Notes: generated by a model from the sequence alone, not told the origin. A stretch of 64,000 bases of DNA from Leucobacter sp. UBA1945 (GCA_002336855.1 DDEV01000008.1:32256-96255); one strand, 5' to 3'; counted from the first letter of the stretch, positions 17,046 to 26,905 are shown. Made by a program: numbers and translations.

Positions 17046-18470
17046 CTAGCAGGCGGGACGGCTGCGCACGTCTTTGCCGACGTGCTGCTTCAGCAGATGA
17101 CCGATGGGGCCCTGCTTCAGCTCTCCGTCTCGCATCATGATGTGGCCCCGCAGCACCGTCATGCTCGGCCACGCCTCGACACGGTAGCCCTCCCACGCGG
17201 TGTAATCGGCTTCGTGCAGGTCGTCTTTCGTGATGACCCTGCTGACGCCCGTGTCGAGCACCGCGAGGTCGGCGTCGGAGCCGATCGCGATCACGCCCTT
17301 CTGCGGGTGCAGGCCGAGGATTCTTGCCGCGTTCGCCGAGGTGAAGTCGACGTAGCGGTTCAGATCGATGCCGCGCTTGTGCACGCCCTCGGTGTAGGCC
17401 ACCGCCATGCGCATCTCGATGCCGGCGAAGCCTCCGGTCGTGTCGAAGATGGTGCGACCGCGGGTCTTCACGTCGAAGTCGGTGCATACGCCGTCGGTCG
17501 CGAGCGTGCTCACGGTGCCGGCAATGAGTGCCTCCCACATCGAGTCGCGGTCGGCCTCGGACTTCAGCGATGGGTAGGTGTGGTAAATCGCGCCGTGCGG
17601 GTGCTTGTAGTCTTCGGCGGTGAAGTAGGCATAGTGCGGCAGGATCTCACCGTAGACGGGAAGGCCGCGACCGCGAGCTTTCGCGATGGCTTCGACGCCC
17701 TCTTTCGCGCTGACGTGCATGAGGTAGATAGGCGCACCGGTGTATTCGGCGAGCGAGATGACCCGCTCGAACGAGATCTTCTCTGAGATGTTGTTGTGCG
17801 CGTCTGGCATGTACTGCAGGTCGGTCTGCTTCGCCCGCTCGAGGCGTTTGTAGGCGTACATCACGAGCTCATCATCTTCGGCGTGCACCGCGAGCATGGC
17901 ACCGGCCTCGGCAACCTTTTCCATGAGGCCCCAGATGTTTCCGAGGTCGGTCTTCTGGTGCGGGCGGGTGGGGGTGGTATTCGTCATCCACACCTTCCAG
18001 CTGCCGTGCCCGTTGGCGATGGCGTCCGGCACTTGGTCGAGCACCTCGAACGGGATCTCCTGTTCGCGGAAGGTGCCGTGCAGGGCGTAGTCGGTGTAGG
18101 TCAGGCCGTCCCACTCTTTCGCCTTGCGAGCGAAGGAATCTTCGAGGTTGTCGCCCGGGTGCCAGTGCGCGAAGTCGATGAGCGTCGTGGTGCCACCGTA
18201 GATCGCGCCCTCGCTCGCGCGGTCTGCGCCGAAGCACATGATGCCGCTCTCGGCGGCTGTCGGCAGCACGGAGTTGGTGTGCACGTGCGGATCGATGCCT
18301 CCCGGCACCACCAGTTGCCCGCCGAGGTCGACGGTCTCTCGCGCTTCTTCGGCGAGCGAGCGGCCGCTCTCGACGAGCGAGACGATCTTGCCGCCGAGAA
18401 TGCCGATGTCGAGCTGCTTTGCTCCGTATTCGGTGACGACGAGTCCGTTGGTGAGAAGAAGGTCGAGCAT
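17046..18470 (-). CDS. Hydantoinase / dihydropyrimidinase-family cyclic amidohydrolase
   Basis: 474 residues, typical length. Metal ligands are visible in order: GGIDPHVHT, the bridging lysine in GSWKVWMTN, AVHAEDD, the histidine in YLMHVSAKEG, and the aspartate in TLATDGVC. The C-terminal beta-sandwich SDADLAVLD is present. Hydantoinases open 5- or 6-membered cyclic imides to N-carbamoyl amino acids. It is 5 bp downstream of the formamidase gene and 10 bp upstream of the TPP enzyme. Together with a formamidase and an isochorismatase-type hydrolase it suggests stepwise ring opening and N-deacylation. Confidence 0.9.
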   Translation of the reverse strand: MLDLLLTNGLVVTEYGAKQLDIGILGGKIVSLVESGRSLAEEARETVDLGGQLVVPGGIDPHVHTNSVLPTAAESGIMCFGADRASEGAIYGGTTTLIDFAHWHPGDNLEDSFARKAKEWDGLTYTDYALHGTFREQEIPFEVLDQVPDAIANGHGSWKVWMTNTTPTRPHQKTDLGNIWGLMEKVAEAGAMLAVHAEDDELVMYAYKRLERAKQTDLQYMPDAHNNISEKISFERVISLAEYTGAPIYLMHVSAKEGVEAIAKARGRGLPVYGEILPHYAYFTAEDYKHPHGAIYHTYPSLKSEADRDSMWEALIAGTVSTLATDGVCTDFDVKTRGRTIFDTTGGFAGIEMRMAVAYTEGVHKRGIDLNRYVDFTSANAARILGLHPQKGVIAIGSDADLAVLDTGVSRVITKDDLHEADYTAWEGYRVEAWPSMTVLRGHIMMRDGELKQGPIGHLLKQHVGKDVRSRPAC

Positions 18471-18475
18471 GAGGA

Positions 18476-19390
18476 TTACCTTTCGATGGAGCTGTCTGCG
18501 TGCGCAGAGAAGAGGGGGGTGCGCGTGAAGTAGCGCTCGTCGAGCAGTACCTTCACGGAGCGCCTCGGGTTGACGAGTTGAGAGATCGCGACATCACCGG
18601 CGGCGCTGATGAGCATCGCGGCTTTCTCGCGACGCCAACCGCGATCCTCTTGGACCAAATGGAGCATGTCGTCGAGCGCGAGCTGTGCCGCCTCATCGAG
18701 CGTGTCGCCGTCACCCATGGTTATGACGCGGCCGCCGGATCGGAGCATCGGGCGCTGCAGCTGGGCGTTCTTGATGACGCGGCACGACAGGGTCACCGCG
18801 CCTTCGACCTCGACCGCGGTGAGCGACGACTCGCCGTCACCCTGTGCCGCGTGCAGATCGCCGAGATAGAGGTGGCCGCCCTCGAGTTCGACCGGAACGA
18901 TAATGCTTGCGCCGGTCGTGAGCTCCTTGCAGTCCATGTTTCCGGCGAAGGTGCCTACGGTGCTCGAGCTCGGGTTTCCGGTGGCCGGCGCGAGGCCGAG
19001 CTTGCCGATCATCGTGTTGACCGGCACCGTGACCTGCTCGTCAAACTGCACGATGCCGTCGCGAATCTCAACCACGTGGCCGTACGACTCGAACTCGCCG
19101 CTGAAGCCGCCGCGCCCCGGAATCGTGACCATCGCGCCGCGGTCGGCGATGTCGATGTCGTGAATGTCAATCTGCACCAGGTCGCCGGGGAGTGCACCCT
19201 CGATGAGGATCGGGCCGGTCACCGGGATCGCGAAGTGCGAGAAATCAGTCGCCTCTTCGAAACCTTCCTTGCTCAGAATGCTCGGTGTCTCGACCCTGAA
19301 AACTTCTCCCTCGCTGACGACGATGATCGGTTCGCCCGTCGCCGAGTATGTCGGGGAGGCGGGCAGCGGCCCGACGCTTCTGATGGTCAT
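18476..19390 (-). CDS. Acetamidase/formamidase family protein
   Basis: 304 residues of the FmdA/AmdA family. Recognisable blocks are GPILIEGALPGDLVQIDI, TVGTFAGNMDCKELTTGASI, and GDLHAAQGDGE, which holds the conserved histidine and acidic residues near the metal site. The family hydrolyses formamide, acetamide or N-formyl compounds and releases ammonia. ATG 19390 gives the usual N-terminus; a longer upstream frame overlaps the aminotransferase and is not needed. It probably removes a small amide generated by the hydantoinase (inference). Confidence 0.88.
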   Translation of the reverse strand: MTIRSVGPLPASPTYSATGEPIIVVSEGEVFRVETPSILSKEGFEEATDFSHFAIPVTGPILIEGALPGDLVQIDIHDIDIADRGAMVTIPGRGGFSGEFESYGHVVEIRDGIVQFDEQVTVPVNTMIGKLGLAPATGNPSSSTVGTFAGNMDCKELTTGASIIVPVELEGGHLYLGDLHAAQGDGESSLTAVEVEGAVTLSCRVIKNAQLQRPMLRSGGRVITMGDGDTLDEAAQLALDDMLHLVQEDRGWRREKAAMLISAAGDVAISQLVNPRRSVKVLLDERYFTRTPLFSAHADSSIER

Positions 19391-19419
19391 GTGCGGCCTA
19401 TTCGTGTCTCGACATCGGC

Positions 19420-20364
19420 TCAGTAGACCGGCTGCGCCCAGTGCTCGAAGCCCGCAACCTTGCCGCGCACCGCGTCCTGGTAGAGCTTCTGCAGCTGTGC
19501 GGTGATCTCGCCGGCCGATGCATCGCCGATGGGGTGTCGATCCACGCTCTTCACGTGGTTCACCTCGGCGGCACTGCCGCACACGAACACCTCGTCTGAC
19601 GAGTAGAGCTCGGTGCGGTCGATCGGGCGCACCTCGAGTTCAAGGCCGAGCTGTTTCTCGACGAGTTGGATCACCGAGTCTCGGGTGACACCCTCGAGAA
19701 TGCTGTTGGTCGACGGGGGAGTGGCGAGGCGGCCGTTGCGGTAGATGAAGACGTTGTAACCCGCGCCCTCGGCCACATAGCCCTCCTGCGTCAACAGCAG
19801 TGCTGCGTCGTAGCCGTTGCGTCGTGCCTCGAGCAGCGCCAAGCGGCCGTTCTGGTAGTTCGCGATCGACTTCACCCGCGGCGGCATCGAGCGATCGGAG
19901 AGCCTTGCCCAGCTGCTGATCTGCACGTTGAGGCCAGTCGCGCCGAAGTAGTTGCCCATGGGAATGGCGGCCATGTAGGTGGTTGAGGGGCCGGTATCGT
20001 CTGGCTTGCCGTCGGCCGAGTCGACGAACACCTGGGCGCGCATATGCAAGTTGCACTTGAGATTGTTGGAGCGTACGAGGCCGAGCAGCTGCTCTGAGAG
20101 CACATCGATGTCGGTCGGCCCGTCGATCTCGACGACGCGCATGGAGTCGATGAGGCGCTTCATGTGGTCCTGCACGCGGAAGGCGTACAGCTGGTTGTCG
20201 TCGTCAGACCAGTAGGCGCGGAAACCTTCGAAGACCCCCACCCCGTACTTCAGCGTGGTGCTCAGCACGTGCAGCTTCGCGTCCGCGTAGGGCACGAGTT
20301 CACCGTCGTGCAGCAGGTACTCCACGTGCTTCGGGTCGTTCACTGTCTGTTCGTTGTTCGCCAA
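19420..20364 (-). CDS. Class IV aminotransferase, branched-chain (IlvE) type
   Basis: 314 residues. The PLP lysine lies in VKSIANYQNGRLALLEA, with LKYGVGVFEGFRAYW at the N-terminus, EGAGYNVFIYRNG, SILEGVTRDSVI and DEVFVCGSAAEV. The fold covers branched-chain and D-amino-acid aminotransferases and 4-amino-4-deoxychorismate lyases; the EGFRAY segment favours the IlvE branch. Placement inside a catabolic operon rather than with ilv genes suggests it deaminates an amino acid freed by the hydrolases, giving a 2-oxo acid for the TPP enzyme. It is 10 bp after the isochorismatase-type gene. Confidence 0.87.
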   Translation of the reverse strand: MANNEQTVNDPKHVEYLLHDGELVPYADAKLHVLSTTLKYGVGVFEGFRAYWSDDDNQLYAFRVQDHMKRLIDSMRVVEIDGPTDIDVLSEQLLGLVRSNNLKCNLHMRAQVFVDSADGKPDDTGPSTTYMAAIPMGNYFGATGLNVQISSWARLSDRSMPPRVKSIANYQNGRLALLEARRNGYDAALLLTQEGYVAEGAGYNVFIYRNGRLATPPSTNSILEGVTRDSVIQLVEKQLGLELEVRPIDRTELYSSDEVFVCGSAAEVNHVKSVDRHPIGDASAGEITAQLQKLYQDAVRGKVAGFEHWAQPVY

Positions 20365-20374
20365 CTGTCTCTCC

Positions 20375-20995
20375 TCAGTTCTTCGTTGTCTGTATTGCCT
20401 TGAGAATGCTGTCGCTCGATTCGACAGTTCCCAGGAAGATGGAAACGTTCTTCATCGTGGCCTCGTGAAGATCACGCCAGGGCGAGGCGCAACCGTCTTC
20501 GATGACCGTCACGCGCAGATCGCGAGAGCAGGCGTCTCGGGCCGTGCCATCGACGCAGTAGCTGCTCGAGACGCCGCAGATGAGTACCTCGCGGATGCCC
20601 CGCATGCGCAGATCCACCTCAAGCCCCGTGCCGTAGAAGCCGCTCGCGCGGTGTTTGACGATGCGCACGTCGTCGGGGGTCACCCGCTCGCGCAGCTCAT
20701 CTACCAGCTCGGCGTCCCAGCTGCCCCGCACGCAAGGGGGAAGTGAGAGCTCGGTCTGGGGATTCTTGAGCCGAGAGCGGTCGATCGACCGGTCGTCGGC
20801 AAGATGCTCCTGGGTGACCCAGAAGACCGGAAGGCCCCATTCGTGCGCCGCGTCGACGAGTCTGCCGATCACCGGAATCACCGCCAGATTGTCTTCGATA
20901 TCCATCGCCTTGGCGACGGACCCCTCGGGGTGGCAGAAACCGTTCTGCATATCAATGACGATCAGCGCCGCGTCGCGAAGTTCCTTCTGATCCAC
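20375..20995 (-). CDS. Isochorismatase-family (cysteine) hydrolase
   Basis: 206 residues with the full catalytic triad of the family: Asp in IVIDMQNGF, Lys in VKHRASGFYGT and the nucleophile Cys in SSYCVDGTARDA. This triad is used by N-carbamoylsarcosine amidase, maleamate amidase, biuret hydrolase and nicotinamidase. Next to a hydantoinase, hydrolysis of an N-carbamoyl or related amide is the natural reading. It sits 18 bp after the substrate-binding protein gene and is co-transcribed with the importer. A second, more divergent member is at 42308-43045. Confidence 0.9.
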   Translation of the reverse strand: MDQKELRDAALIVIDMQNGFCHPEGSVAKAMDIEDNLAVIPVIGRLVDAAHEWGLPVFWVTQEHLADDRSIDRSRLKNPQTELSLPPCVRGSWDAELVDELRERVTPDDVRIVKHRASGFYGTGLEVDLRMRGIREVLICGVSSSYCVDGTARDACSRDLRVTVIEDGCASPWRDLHEATMKNVSIFLGTVESSDSILKAIQTTKN

Positions 20996-21013
20996 TGGGT
21001 CACCTCTTTCGAA

Positions 21014-22624
21014 TTACTCTGCGCTGAGCAGAGATGGGTTGATGGTGCGAAGCGGGCTGTTGTAGAAGCCGGTCACGTTCGATCTGTGTGCCTGCGCATT
21101 TGCACTGTCTACGATGTAGACGATCGGCATGTCGGTCGTGCCGAGGGCCGCGATGTCAGAGATCAACTGCTGACGCTCGTCGGGGGCCGCGGTCTGCGCC
21201 TTGCCAACGAGTGCGTCGTACTCAGGGCTGTTGTACCCGAAGCTGTTGATCGCTGACGTCGACAGGGTGAACGCCGCGGCTCCGTAAGTGGCGTCGGCGA
21301 CGAAGGTCGAATCGCTGTAGAAGGTCGCGTCGTAGCGACCCTCGCGCACGAGCTGGAAGAACTCGGCGGCGCCGGCCACGTTCTGCAGCTGCATGTCGAT
21401 GCCGATCTCCTTCAGGTCTGCCTGCACCTGGATGGCGAGCGGCTCAACCCAGGGGCCTGGGCGCGATGCGCTGTAGAGCGCGGTGAAGGTGAACCCGTCA
21501 GGGTAGCCGGCCTCAGCGAGCAGCTTCTTCGCGTCCTCGGGGTCGTAGGTGTAGACCTCTTTCGGCTCGGGGAAGTCGTAGTACTGCGGCACCCCGTGCT
21601 TGGCGCTCTTGCCGAGGCCGCGGTAAATGTTCTCGGTGATCTGATCGCGGTTGATTGCCATCGAGATGGCTTGGCGCACGCGAACATCCTTGAACAGCTC
21701 GTTGTTCTGCTGCAGGAAGATCTCGTCGCGGTCTGCCGAGACGCAGTTCTCGACGGTGACGCCCTCTGCGTCGCGAAGCTGGTCGTACTCCGCAAGCGTC
21801 AACGCGTCAGACCACTCGACATCGCCCGAACGCACGAGCTGCATGCGCGTCGCCGAGTCTGGCACTGCGGTCAGGGTGACTGAGTCGAAGTTACCGCGGT
21901 CGAAGGTGTAGTTCGGGTTCTCCGAGAAGACGACCTCGGTGCCGGGCTCGAAGCGGTCGACCTGCCAGGGGCCAAAGTTGGCTGAGTTGGTCTTGAAGAA
22001 CTCGGCCGCCCAGGGATCCTCGGGGGTCACGTGCTTCTTCCCCTCCGTGCTGTCCTGGATCGTCAGCAGCACGCTCGCGAACTGCATCACATCAAACGAG
22101 GTCGACTCGAGCACGTTCATCTGCACCGTTTTGTCGTCGATGATCGTGACGAGGTCGTCGATGTTGTAGCGGCCGATGAATCCGAGTGCGGTCTTGATGA
22201 AGGGTTCGAGCGCGAGTTGACGCTCGACGCTCCACTTGACGTCTTCCGAGGTGAGCTCGTTGCCCGCGTTGCTGACCGCATCGCTCAGATGAAAGACGAC
22301 ACTCTTGCCGTCATCTGCGACATCCCACGACTTCGCGAGGTGGGGAGCGAGATCTTTCGACTCACCGAGCACATCGCAGCCGCCCATGTAACGCACCAAG
22401 GTTGAGTCGAAGACCGAGTAGACGATCTTGCTCGGCTGGCCACCCCAAGGGCTTTGGTCGAGATGGTCGGGAATGCCGGCGACAGCGTAGCTGAAGCTCG
22501 TGTCTGCCGCGACCTTGTCACCGCCGCTCGTGTCTTCTTGCAGGCTGCAACCTGCGAGCAGCAGCGAACCCACGGAGATCAAACCGATCGCCGAGAGGGT
22601 TCTGTTACGAAGTGAAACGCCCAT
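21014..22624 (-). CDS. ABC transporter substrate-binding lipoprotein, peptide/opine (family 5) type
   Basis: 536 residues. The signal peptide ends in the lipobox LLLAGCS at about residue 22, so the mature protein is lipid-anchored outside the membrane. The body shows SBP_bac_5 hallmarks: PHLAKSWDVADDGKSVVFHL, the SMAINRDQI stretch and EAGYPDGFTF. ATG 22624 is chosen because AAAGGAGT precedes it by four bases; an upstream ATG gives an unsuitable N-terminus. The 87 bp before it are AT-rich and could hold an extra promoter, which would fit the need for excess binding protein. Confidence 0.9.
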   Translation of the reverse strand: MGVSLRNRTLSAIGLISVGSLLLAGCSLQEDTSGGDKVAADTSFSYAVAGIPDHLDQSPWGGQPSKIVYSVFDSTLVRYMGGCDVLGESKDLAPHLAKSWDVADDGKSVVFHLSDAVSNAGNELTSEDVKWSVERQLALEPFIKTALGFIGRYNIDDLVTIIDDKTVQMNVLESTSFDVMQFASVLLTIQDSTEGKKHVTPEDPWAAEFFKTNSANFGPWQVDRFEPGTEVVFSENPNYTFDRGNFDSVTLTAVPDSATRMQLVRSGDVEWSDALTLAEYDQLRDAEGVTVENCVSADRDEIFLQQNNELFKDVRVRQAISMAINRDQITENIYRGLGKSAKHGVPQYYDFPEPKEVYTYDPEDAKKLLAEAGYPDGFTFTALYSASRPGPWVEPLAIQVQADLKEIGIDMQLQNVAGAAEFFQLVREGRYDATFYSDSTFVADATYGAAAFTLSTSAINSFGYNSPEYDALVGKAQTAAPDERQQLISDIAALGTTDMPIVYIVDSANAQAHRSNVTGFYNSPLRTINPSLLSAE

Positions 22625-22711
22625 GTTTACTCCTTTAATAGAATGAGTCATTTGATAATAAATTGAAGATGAATGGATGGTCAAGTATGCAAACGTGTTG
22701 AAGGTTACGAA

Positions 22712-23725
22712 TTAGAAACGAATACGAGGATCAAGTAGCGCGACTGCGACGTCGAGCAGGATGTAGGCGACGATGACGACCGACCCGGTCACGAGGATGA
22801 ACCCCTGAATCACGGGCAGGTCGCCCTTCAGCACGCCGTCGAGTGCCCAGGCTCCGGCGCCCGGCCACGAGAACACGACCTCAATGATCGCCTGCGCGCT
22901 GAGGCTGACACCGAAAAGAATCGCCGTGTACGTCAGCACCGATGTGCGCGATGAAAGCAGCGCATAGCGGATCACCTGCCACTCAGACAGGCCGCAGCCG
23001 CGCGCGAACTCGATCTGAGGCTGCACGAGCGCCTGCGTCGTCGAGGTGCGAACCGTCTTCGCGAAGTATGCAGCGAGAAATACGGCCGTGCTGATCACGG
23101 GCAGGATTGCGTGCGCGGCGACCGCGGAGAGCAGACTGGTGTTGCCGCTCAGTACAGCGTCAAGCAGGGTGACTCCGGTGATGTTCGGAGAGGGCGGTGT
23201 CGATGAATACAGCATTCCTGTTGGTGTCGGGAAGATGCGGAACTCGAAAACGAAGAGGAAGATCAGGACGACGCCAAGAAAGAACGGCGGAATGCCCTGT
23301 GCCACGGAGATGAAGAGCGACGCGATCCTGCCGGTGGCGCGGCGCTGGTAGTACGCGCCGAGCGCTCCGATCGCGGTGCCGATGAGCGCCGCCAGCAGAA
23401 GCGATGGCACGATCAACACGAGCGTATTCGGCAGGCGACGCATGAGTTCACCCATCACCGACGAACCGGTCAGATACGAGTTGCCAAGGTCGCCCTGAAT
23501 CGCTCCGAGCATGAACGAGACGTACTGCGCCCCGAGCGGACGGTTGAAGCCGAGATCCTCTCTCACCTGCTCGAGCTGTTCATCAGTTGCGAAGTCGCCG
23601 AGGATGAGCGAAGCGGGATCCCCGGGAATCAGCAAGATCAGACTGAACGTGAGCGTCGCGAGCACAAAGAACATGAGCGGCAAGAGTGCGATGCGCTTCA
23701 GTGTGAATATGACGGCGTTCTTCAT
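22712..23725 (-). CDS. ABC transporter permease, DppB type
   Basis: 337 residues with about six membrane helices. The N-terminal LIPGDPASLILGDFATDEQ and the EAA-like loop EFARGCGLSEWQVIRYALL are typical of oligopeptide, nickel and opine permeases. The start overlaps the stop of the ATPase upstream (ATGA). It pairs with the DppC-type permease at the head of the operon. Confidence 0.9.
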   Translation of the reverse strand: MKNAVIFTLKRIALLPLMFFVLATLTFSLILLIPGDPASLILGDFATDEQLEQVREDLGFNRPLGAQYVSFMLGAIQGDLGNSYLTGSSVMGELMRRLPNTLVLIVPSLLLAALIGTAIGALGAYYQRRATGRIASLFISVAQGIPPFFLGVVLIFLFVFEFRIFPTPTGMLYSSTPPSPNITGVTLLDAVLSGNTSLLSAVAAHAILPVISTAVFLAAYFAKTVRTSTTQALVQPQIEFARGCGLSEWQVIRYALLSSRTSVLTYTAILFGVSLSAQAIIEVVFSWPGAGAWALDGVLKGDLPVIQGFILVTGSVVIVAYILLDVAVALLDPRIRF

Positions 23726-24684
23726 CGTGCTGCCACCTTCTGCTCGAGGCGGATGCACGCCGCCGAACGTTCATCTGTGATCGCCCTCAGCGGCACCGGC
23801 GTCTCATTGCACTCCGGGATCGCGATGGGGCACCTGCTGTAGAGCGGGCAGCCCGGAAACACGGTCGCCGGGCTCGGAATGTCGCCGCTCAATCGTTTGG
23901 AGACCGATTTCTCGTCGGGGTCGACGGAGAGCGTGGACGACAGCAGCGCCACACTGTAGGGGTGCTGCGGCTCATCGATGATCTGCGCGGCGGGACCTGT
24001 CTCCATGAACCGACCCATGTACATCACGGCCGTGGTGTTGCTGAAGAAGCGAACCGTCGCGATGTCGTGCGAGATGAAGAGGTAGGTGAGGTTGTGCGAC
24101 TTCTGCAGATCCTTCAGGAGGTTGAGGATCGTGGCCCGAACGGTGAGGTCGAGCGAAGAAGTGGGCTCATCGAGCACGATGAGCTTCGGGTTCACGATGA
24201 GGGCGCGCGCAATGCCGATGCGCTGCTGTTGGCCGCCGCTCATGTCTGCCGGGTGTCGCTTCAGCACCGCCGAGCTGAGGCCTACCTCTTCGAGCACCGA
24301 GACGACGCGGTCGCGGCGTTCGGTTCGTGAGACCTCGGGCGAGAAGATGCTGATTGGCTCACCGATAATGCTCTCTACGGTCATTCTCGGGTTGAGCGAC
24401 TCGTAGGGTTCCTGAAATACGACGGAGAGATCAGACCTGACCCGGCGAAGCTCACGTGGAGACATCGAGGTGAGATCTTTGCCGTCGAACACGACGTTCC
24501 CCTGCTCGGGCTTCAACAAGCCGAGCACGATCCTGCCGACTGTCGACTTGCCAGAGCCGCTCTCGCCGATGAGGCTCATCGTCTGCCCCTGCTCGATTGA
24601 GAAGCTGACGTCGTCGACCGCGCGCACGGTCTTCTTGCCGCGTCGAAAATCTTTCGTGATACCAGAGACTTCAAGCAGTGCCAT
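23722..24684 (-). CDS. ABC transporter ATP-binding protein, DppF type
   Basis: 320 residues. Walker A is GESGSGKST, the signature is MSGGQQQR, and Walker B is LIVLDEPTSSLD followed by the switch histidine in ISHD. The C-terminal oligopeptide extension holds FPGCPLYSRCPIAIPEC, with cysteines that in this family can bind an iron-sulfur cluster. It begins two bases after the DppD-type ATPase stop. Confidence 0.92.
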   Translation of the reverse strand: MALLEVSGITKDFRRGKKTVRAVDDVSFSIEQGQTMSLIGESGSGKSTVGRIVLGLLKPEQGNVVFDGKDLTSMSPRELRRVRSDLSVVFQEPYESLNPRMTVESIIGEPISIFSPEVSRTERRDRVVSVLEEVGLSSAVLKRHPADMSGGQQQRIGIARALIVNPKLIVLDEPTSSLDLTVRATILNLLKDLQKSHNLTYLFISHDIATVRFFSNTTAVMYMGRFMETGPAAQIIDEPQHPYSVALLSSTLSVDPDEKSVSKRLSGDIPSPATVFPGCPLYSRCPIAIPECNETPVPLRAITDERSAACIRLEQKVAAR

Positions 24685-24686
24685 GG

Positions 24687-25664
24687 TTACGCCACCTCCG
24701 AGGAAACAAGCTGGTGATGGCACGCGACCGCGCGGGTGCCCGATTCTTGGGTCATCGCGGGCATGCGTTCGAGGCAGACATCGCTCGCGAACTTGCAACG
24801 CGAGACGTAGGGGCAGCCGACCGGATAGTTGATGAGGTCTGGCAGCGACCCGCTCAACCCCTTGATCTCGCCGTCGGCCTTCGGCACGGCGTCGAGTAGG
24901 GCCTTCGTGTACGGGTGCTTCGGATTCTTGAAGACCTCCCGAACCGAGCCGATCTCAACGGGTTTGCCCGCGTACATGACCATGACTCTTGTGCAGTACT
25001 GGGCGACCACGCTGAGGTCGTGAGTCACGAGCAGCATCGAACGGTTGTCTTCTTTGATGAGTCCGGTGATCAGATCTAGGATCTGGCGCTGCACCGTCAC
25101 GTCGAGGGCGGTGGTCGGCTCGTCAGCGAGTAGCAGCAGCGGGTTGTGGATCATCGCCATGGCGATGACGACTCGCTGCGCCATGCCGCCGCTGAGCTCG
25201 TGGGCGTAGCCGTCGAGCACGCGTTCGGGGCCGGCGATGCCGACGCTCGCGAGTGCTTGGAGCGCCTCGGCCCGGCACTGCTTGCGCGATTCCTTGCGAT
25301 GCGCCCTGATGATGTTGGCGAACTGCCGCTCGATGCTCAGGATCGGGTTGAGCGCACCGAACGGACTCTGGCTGATGAAGCCGATATCCCGTCCGCGGGT
25401 GCGGCGAAGTTCGCGGGGTGGCATTGCGAGGAGATCGCGATCCTGAAAACGCACCTCTCCGCTGTCGATGCGGCCCGGGGTTTGCGTGAGACCGACGATC
25501 GCGCGAAGCGTTGCCGACTTGCCGCAGCCGGATTCGCCGACGACGCCGAGGATCTCGCCCTGGCGCACCTCGAAGTTCACCCCGTTGACGGCGTGCACCT
25601 CACCGAGGCGGGTGTCGAAGGAGACCCTGAGGTCGTTGACGCTGAGCAGTGCCTGCGCGCTCAT
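24687..25664 (-). CDS. ABC transporter ATP-binding protein, DppD type
   Basis: 325 residues. Walker A is GESGCGKSA, the signature is LSGGMAQR, and Walker B is [12 protein letters not shown] with VTHD. The C-terminal extension has [16 protein letters not shown], the same cysteine pattern as its partner. The ATG overlaps the permease stop as ATGA. The serine-to-alanine change at the end of Walker A (GKSA) is common in DppD-type subunits. Confidence 0.92.
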   Translation of the reverse strand: MSAQALLSVNDLRVSFDTRLGEVHAVNGVNFEVRQGEILGVVGESGCGKSATLRAIVGLTQTPGRIDSGEVRFQDRDLLAMPPRELRRTRGRDIGFISQSPFGALNPILSIERQFANIIRAHRKESRKQCRAEALQALASVGIAGPERVLDGYAHELSGGMAQRVVIAMAMIHNPLLLLADEPTTALDVTVQRQILDLITGLIKEDNRSMLLVTHDLSVVAQYCTRVMVMYAGKPVEIGSVREVFKNPKHPYTKALLDAVPKADGEIKGLSGSLPDLINYPVGCPYVSRCKFASDVCLERMPAMTQESGTRAVACHHQLVSSEVA

Positions 25665-26545
25665 TTCTTGCCCACCCCCAGGAGGAACTCGAGGTTGTCG
25701 GCGATGAGGTTGAACGCGATGATCGCGACCAGCGTGGCGAGGCCTGGGAAGATCGCCACCCACCATGCGCCCTGCGGAATGTACTGACTGCCCTGCTGGA
25801 TCATCGATCCCCAGTTCGGAATCGGCGGGTTTGTGCCGAGTCCGATGAAGTTGAGAGAAGCGATCACGATGATGCCATTCGCTGCGGCGAGCGAGCTCTG
25901 CACGAGGATGATGCCGGGGACGTTCGGCAGGATGTGCCGAAAAGTGATGCGGCCAGAGCCTGCCCCGATTGCGTGCGCGGCCTCGACAAAACGACTCTCG
26001 CGAATGGCGAGCACCTCGGCGCGCACGAGCCGGATGAATCGAGGCACGTTGACGATTGCGAGGGCGACGACGACGTTCTCAAGGTGATTGCCCGTCACCT
26101 GCACGATTACGATCGCGAGAACGATGAGCGGAAACGCCTGAAAGACCTCGACGGCGCGCATCATCCACTCGGTCCAGCGGCTGCGACCGCCCGCGATGAG
26201 GCCGATCGGCACACCAATCAGCAGCGAGACCAGCACACCTGCGACGGCGAGCGGAATGTCCAGCCTGGCGGAGTACATGACGCGGGAGAACACGTCGAAG
26301 CCCGATCCGTCGGTGCCCATCCAGTGCGTCGCGCTCGGCGGTTGCAGCATGGCGAGCGGGTCGGGCTGCAACGGATTGAAGGCGAACGGCAGCACGAACG
26401 ACGAGGCCACCATGGCCAAAAGAATGAAGATGCCGAACCCGAGGCCGATGAGTTTCGCGGTTCCCGGGTTTCTGCGCATCTGCACGCGTCGTTCGCCCAG
26501 CAGGTCGATCAGCGTGGTAGAGGTCTGAGACGTGCGTGCGCTCAA
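25661..26545 (-). CDS. ABC transporter permease, DppC type
   Basis: About 294 residues from TTG 26545, which has AAGG eight bases upstream and gives the normal DppC length. The frame stays open to ATG 26680, adding 45 residues with no similarity I recognise. The protein shows [21 protein letters not shown] near the N-terminus, about six helices, and the EAA loop [23 protein letters not shown]. It is the first gene of the ten-gene leftward operon, so the importer and enzymes are co-expressed. Confidence 0.85.
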   Translation of the reverse strand: MSARTSQTSTTLIDLLGERRVQMRRNPGTAKLIGLGFGIFILLAMVASSFVLPFAFNPLQPDPLAMLQPPSATHWMGTDGSGFDVFSRVMYSARLDIPLAVAGVLVSLLIGVPIGLIAGGRSRWTEWMMRAVEVFQAFPLIVLAIVIVQVTGNHLENVVVALAIVNVPRFIRLVRAEVLAIRESRFVEAAHAIGAGSGRITFRHILPNVPGIILVQSSLAAANGIIVIASLNFIGLGTNPPIPNWGSMIQQGSQYIPQGAWWVAIFPGLATLVAIIAFNLIADNLEFLLGVGKK

Positions 26546-26905
26546 CGGCTGACCCTTGCCTTTCGCTTGCAAAGGTGGCCGGATGCCATCAGAATTTTCA
26601 TATGATCTGACTCCCAAAGAACGCCGTCGTACTTCTGTGCCGTTGAGCTGCTGCGTCAACTTCATCATGCTGAAGAGCATAACACTATGATGAAGATGGA
26701 TCGCGCTGATGTCAATGCCTCCGGCGCCTATTTGCTGGATCTCTCTTGAAAATCCACCGGAGAATGCCGATCCTATCGGTTTTGTATACCATTTTCGAGG
26801 CGTGTGTTGGGCATTCCTTGCCGTGATCCTGCATTTTCTGCCCGGGTCAAATGCGAAGCGCCCCCTCCGCTTTGGAGGGGGCGCTTCGCATGCAGGAGCG
26901 AAGAA
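26546..26905. other. Intergenic region before the importer operon and after paaK
   Basis: 360 bp without a convincing gene. An inverted repeat CTTCATCAT (26660-26668) and ATGATGAAG (26687-26695) resembles the CTTCA words at 10.7 and 22.66 kb and may be part of the importer promoter. The right part holds the paaK terminator. If the permease really begins at 26680, the left arm would be coding. Confidence 0.5.
26851..26891 (-). terminator. Terminator after paaK
   Basis: An 18-bp perfect stem, arms 26851-26868 and 26874-26891, with a 5-base loop, 14 bp after the paaK stop and followed on the minus strand by ATTTGA. Its symmetry would stop transcription from either side. Confidence 0.8.
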
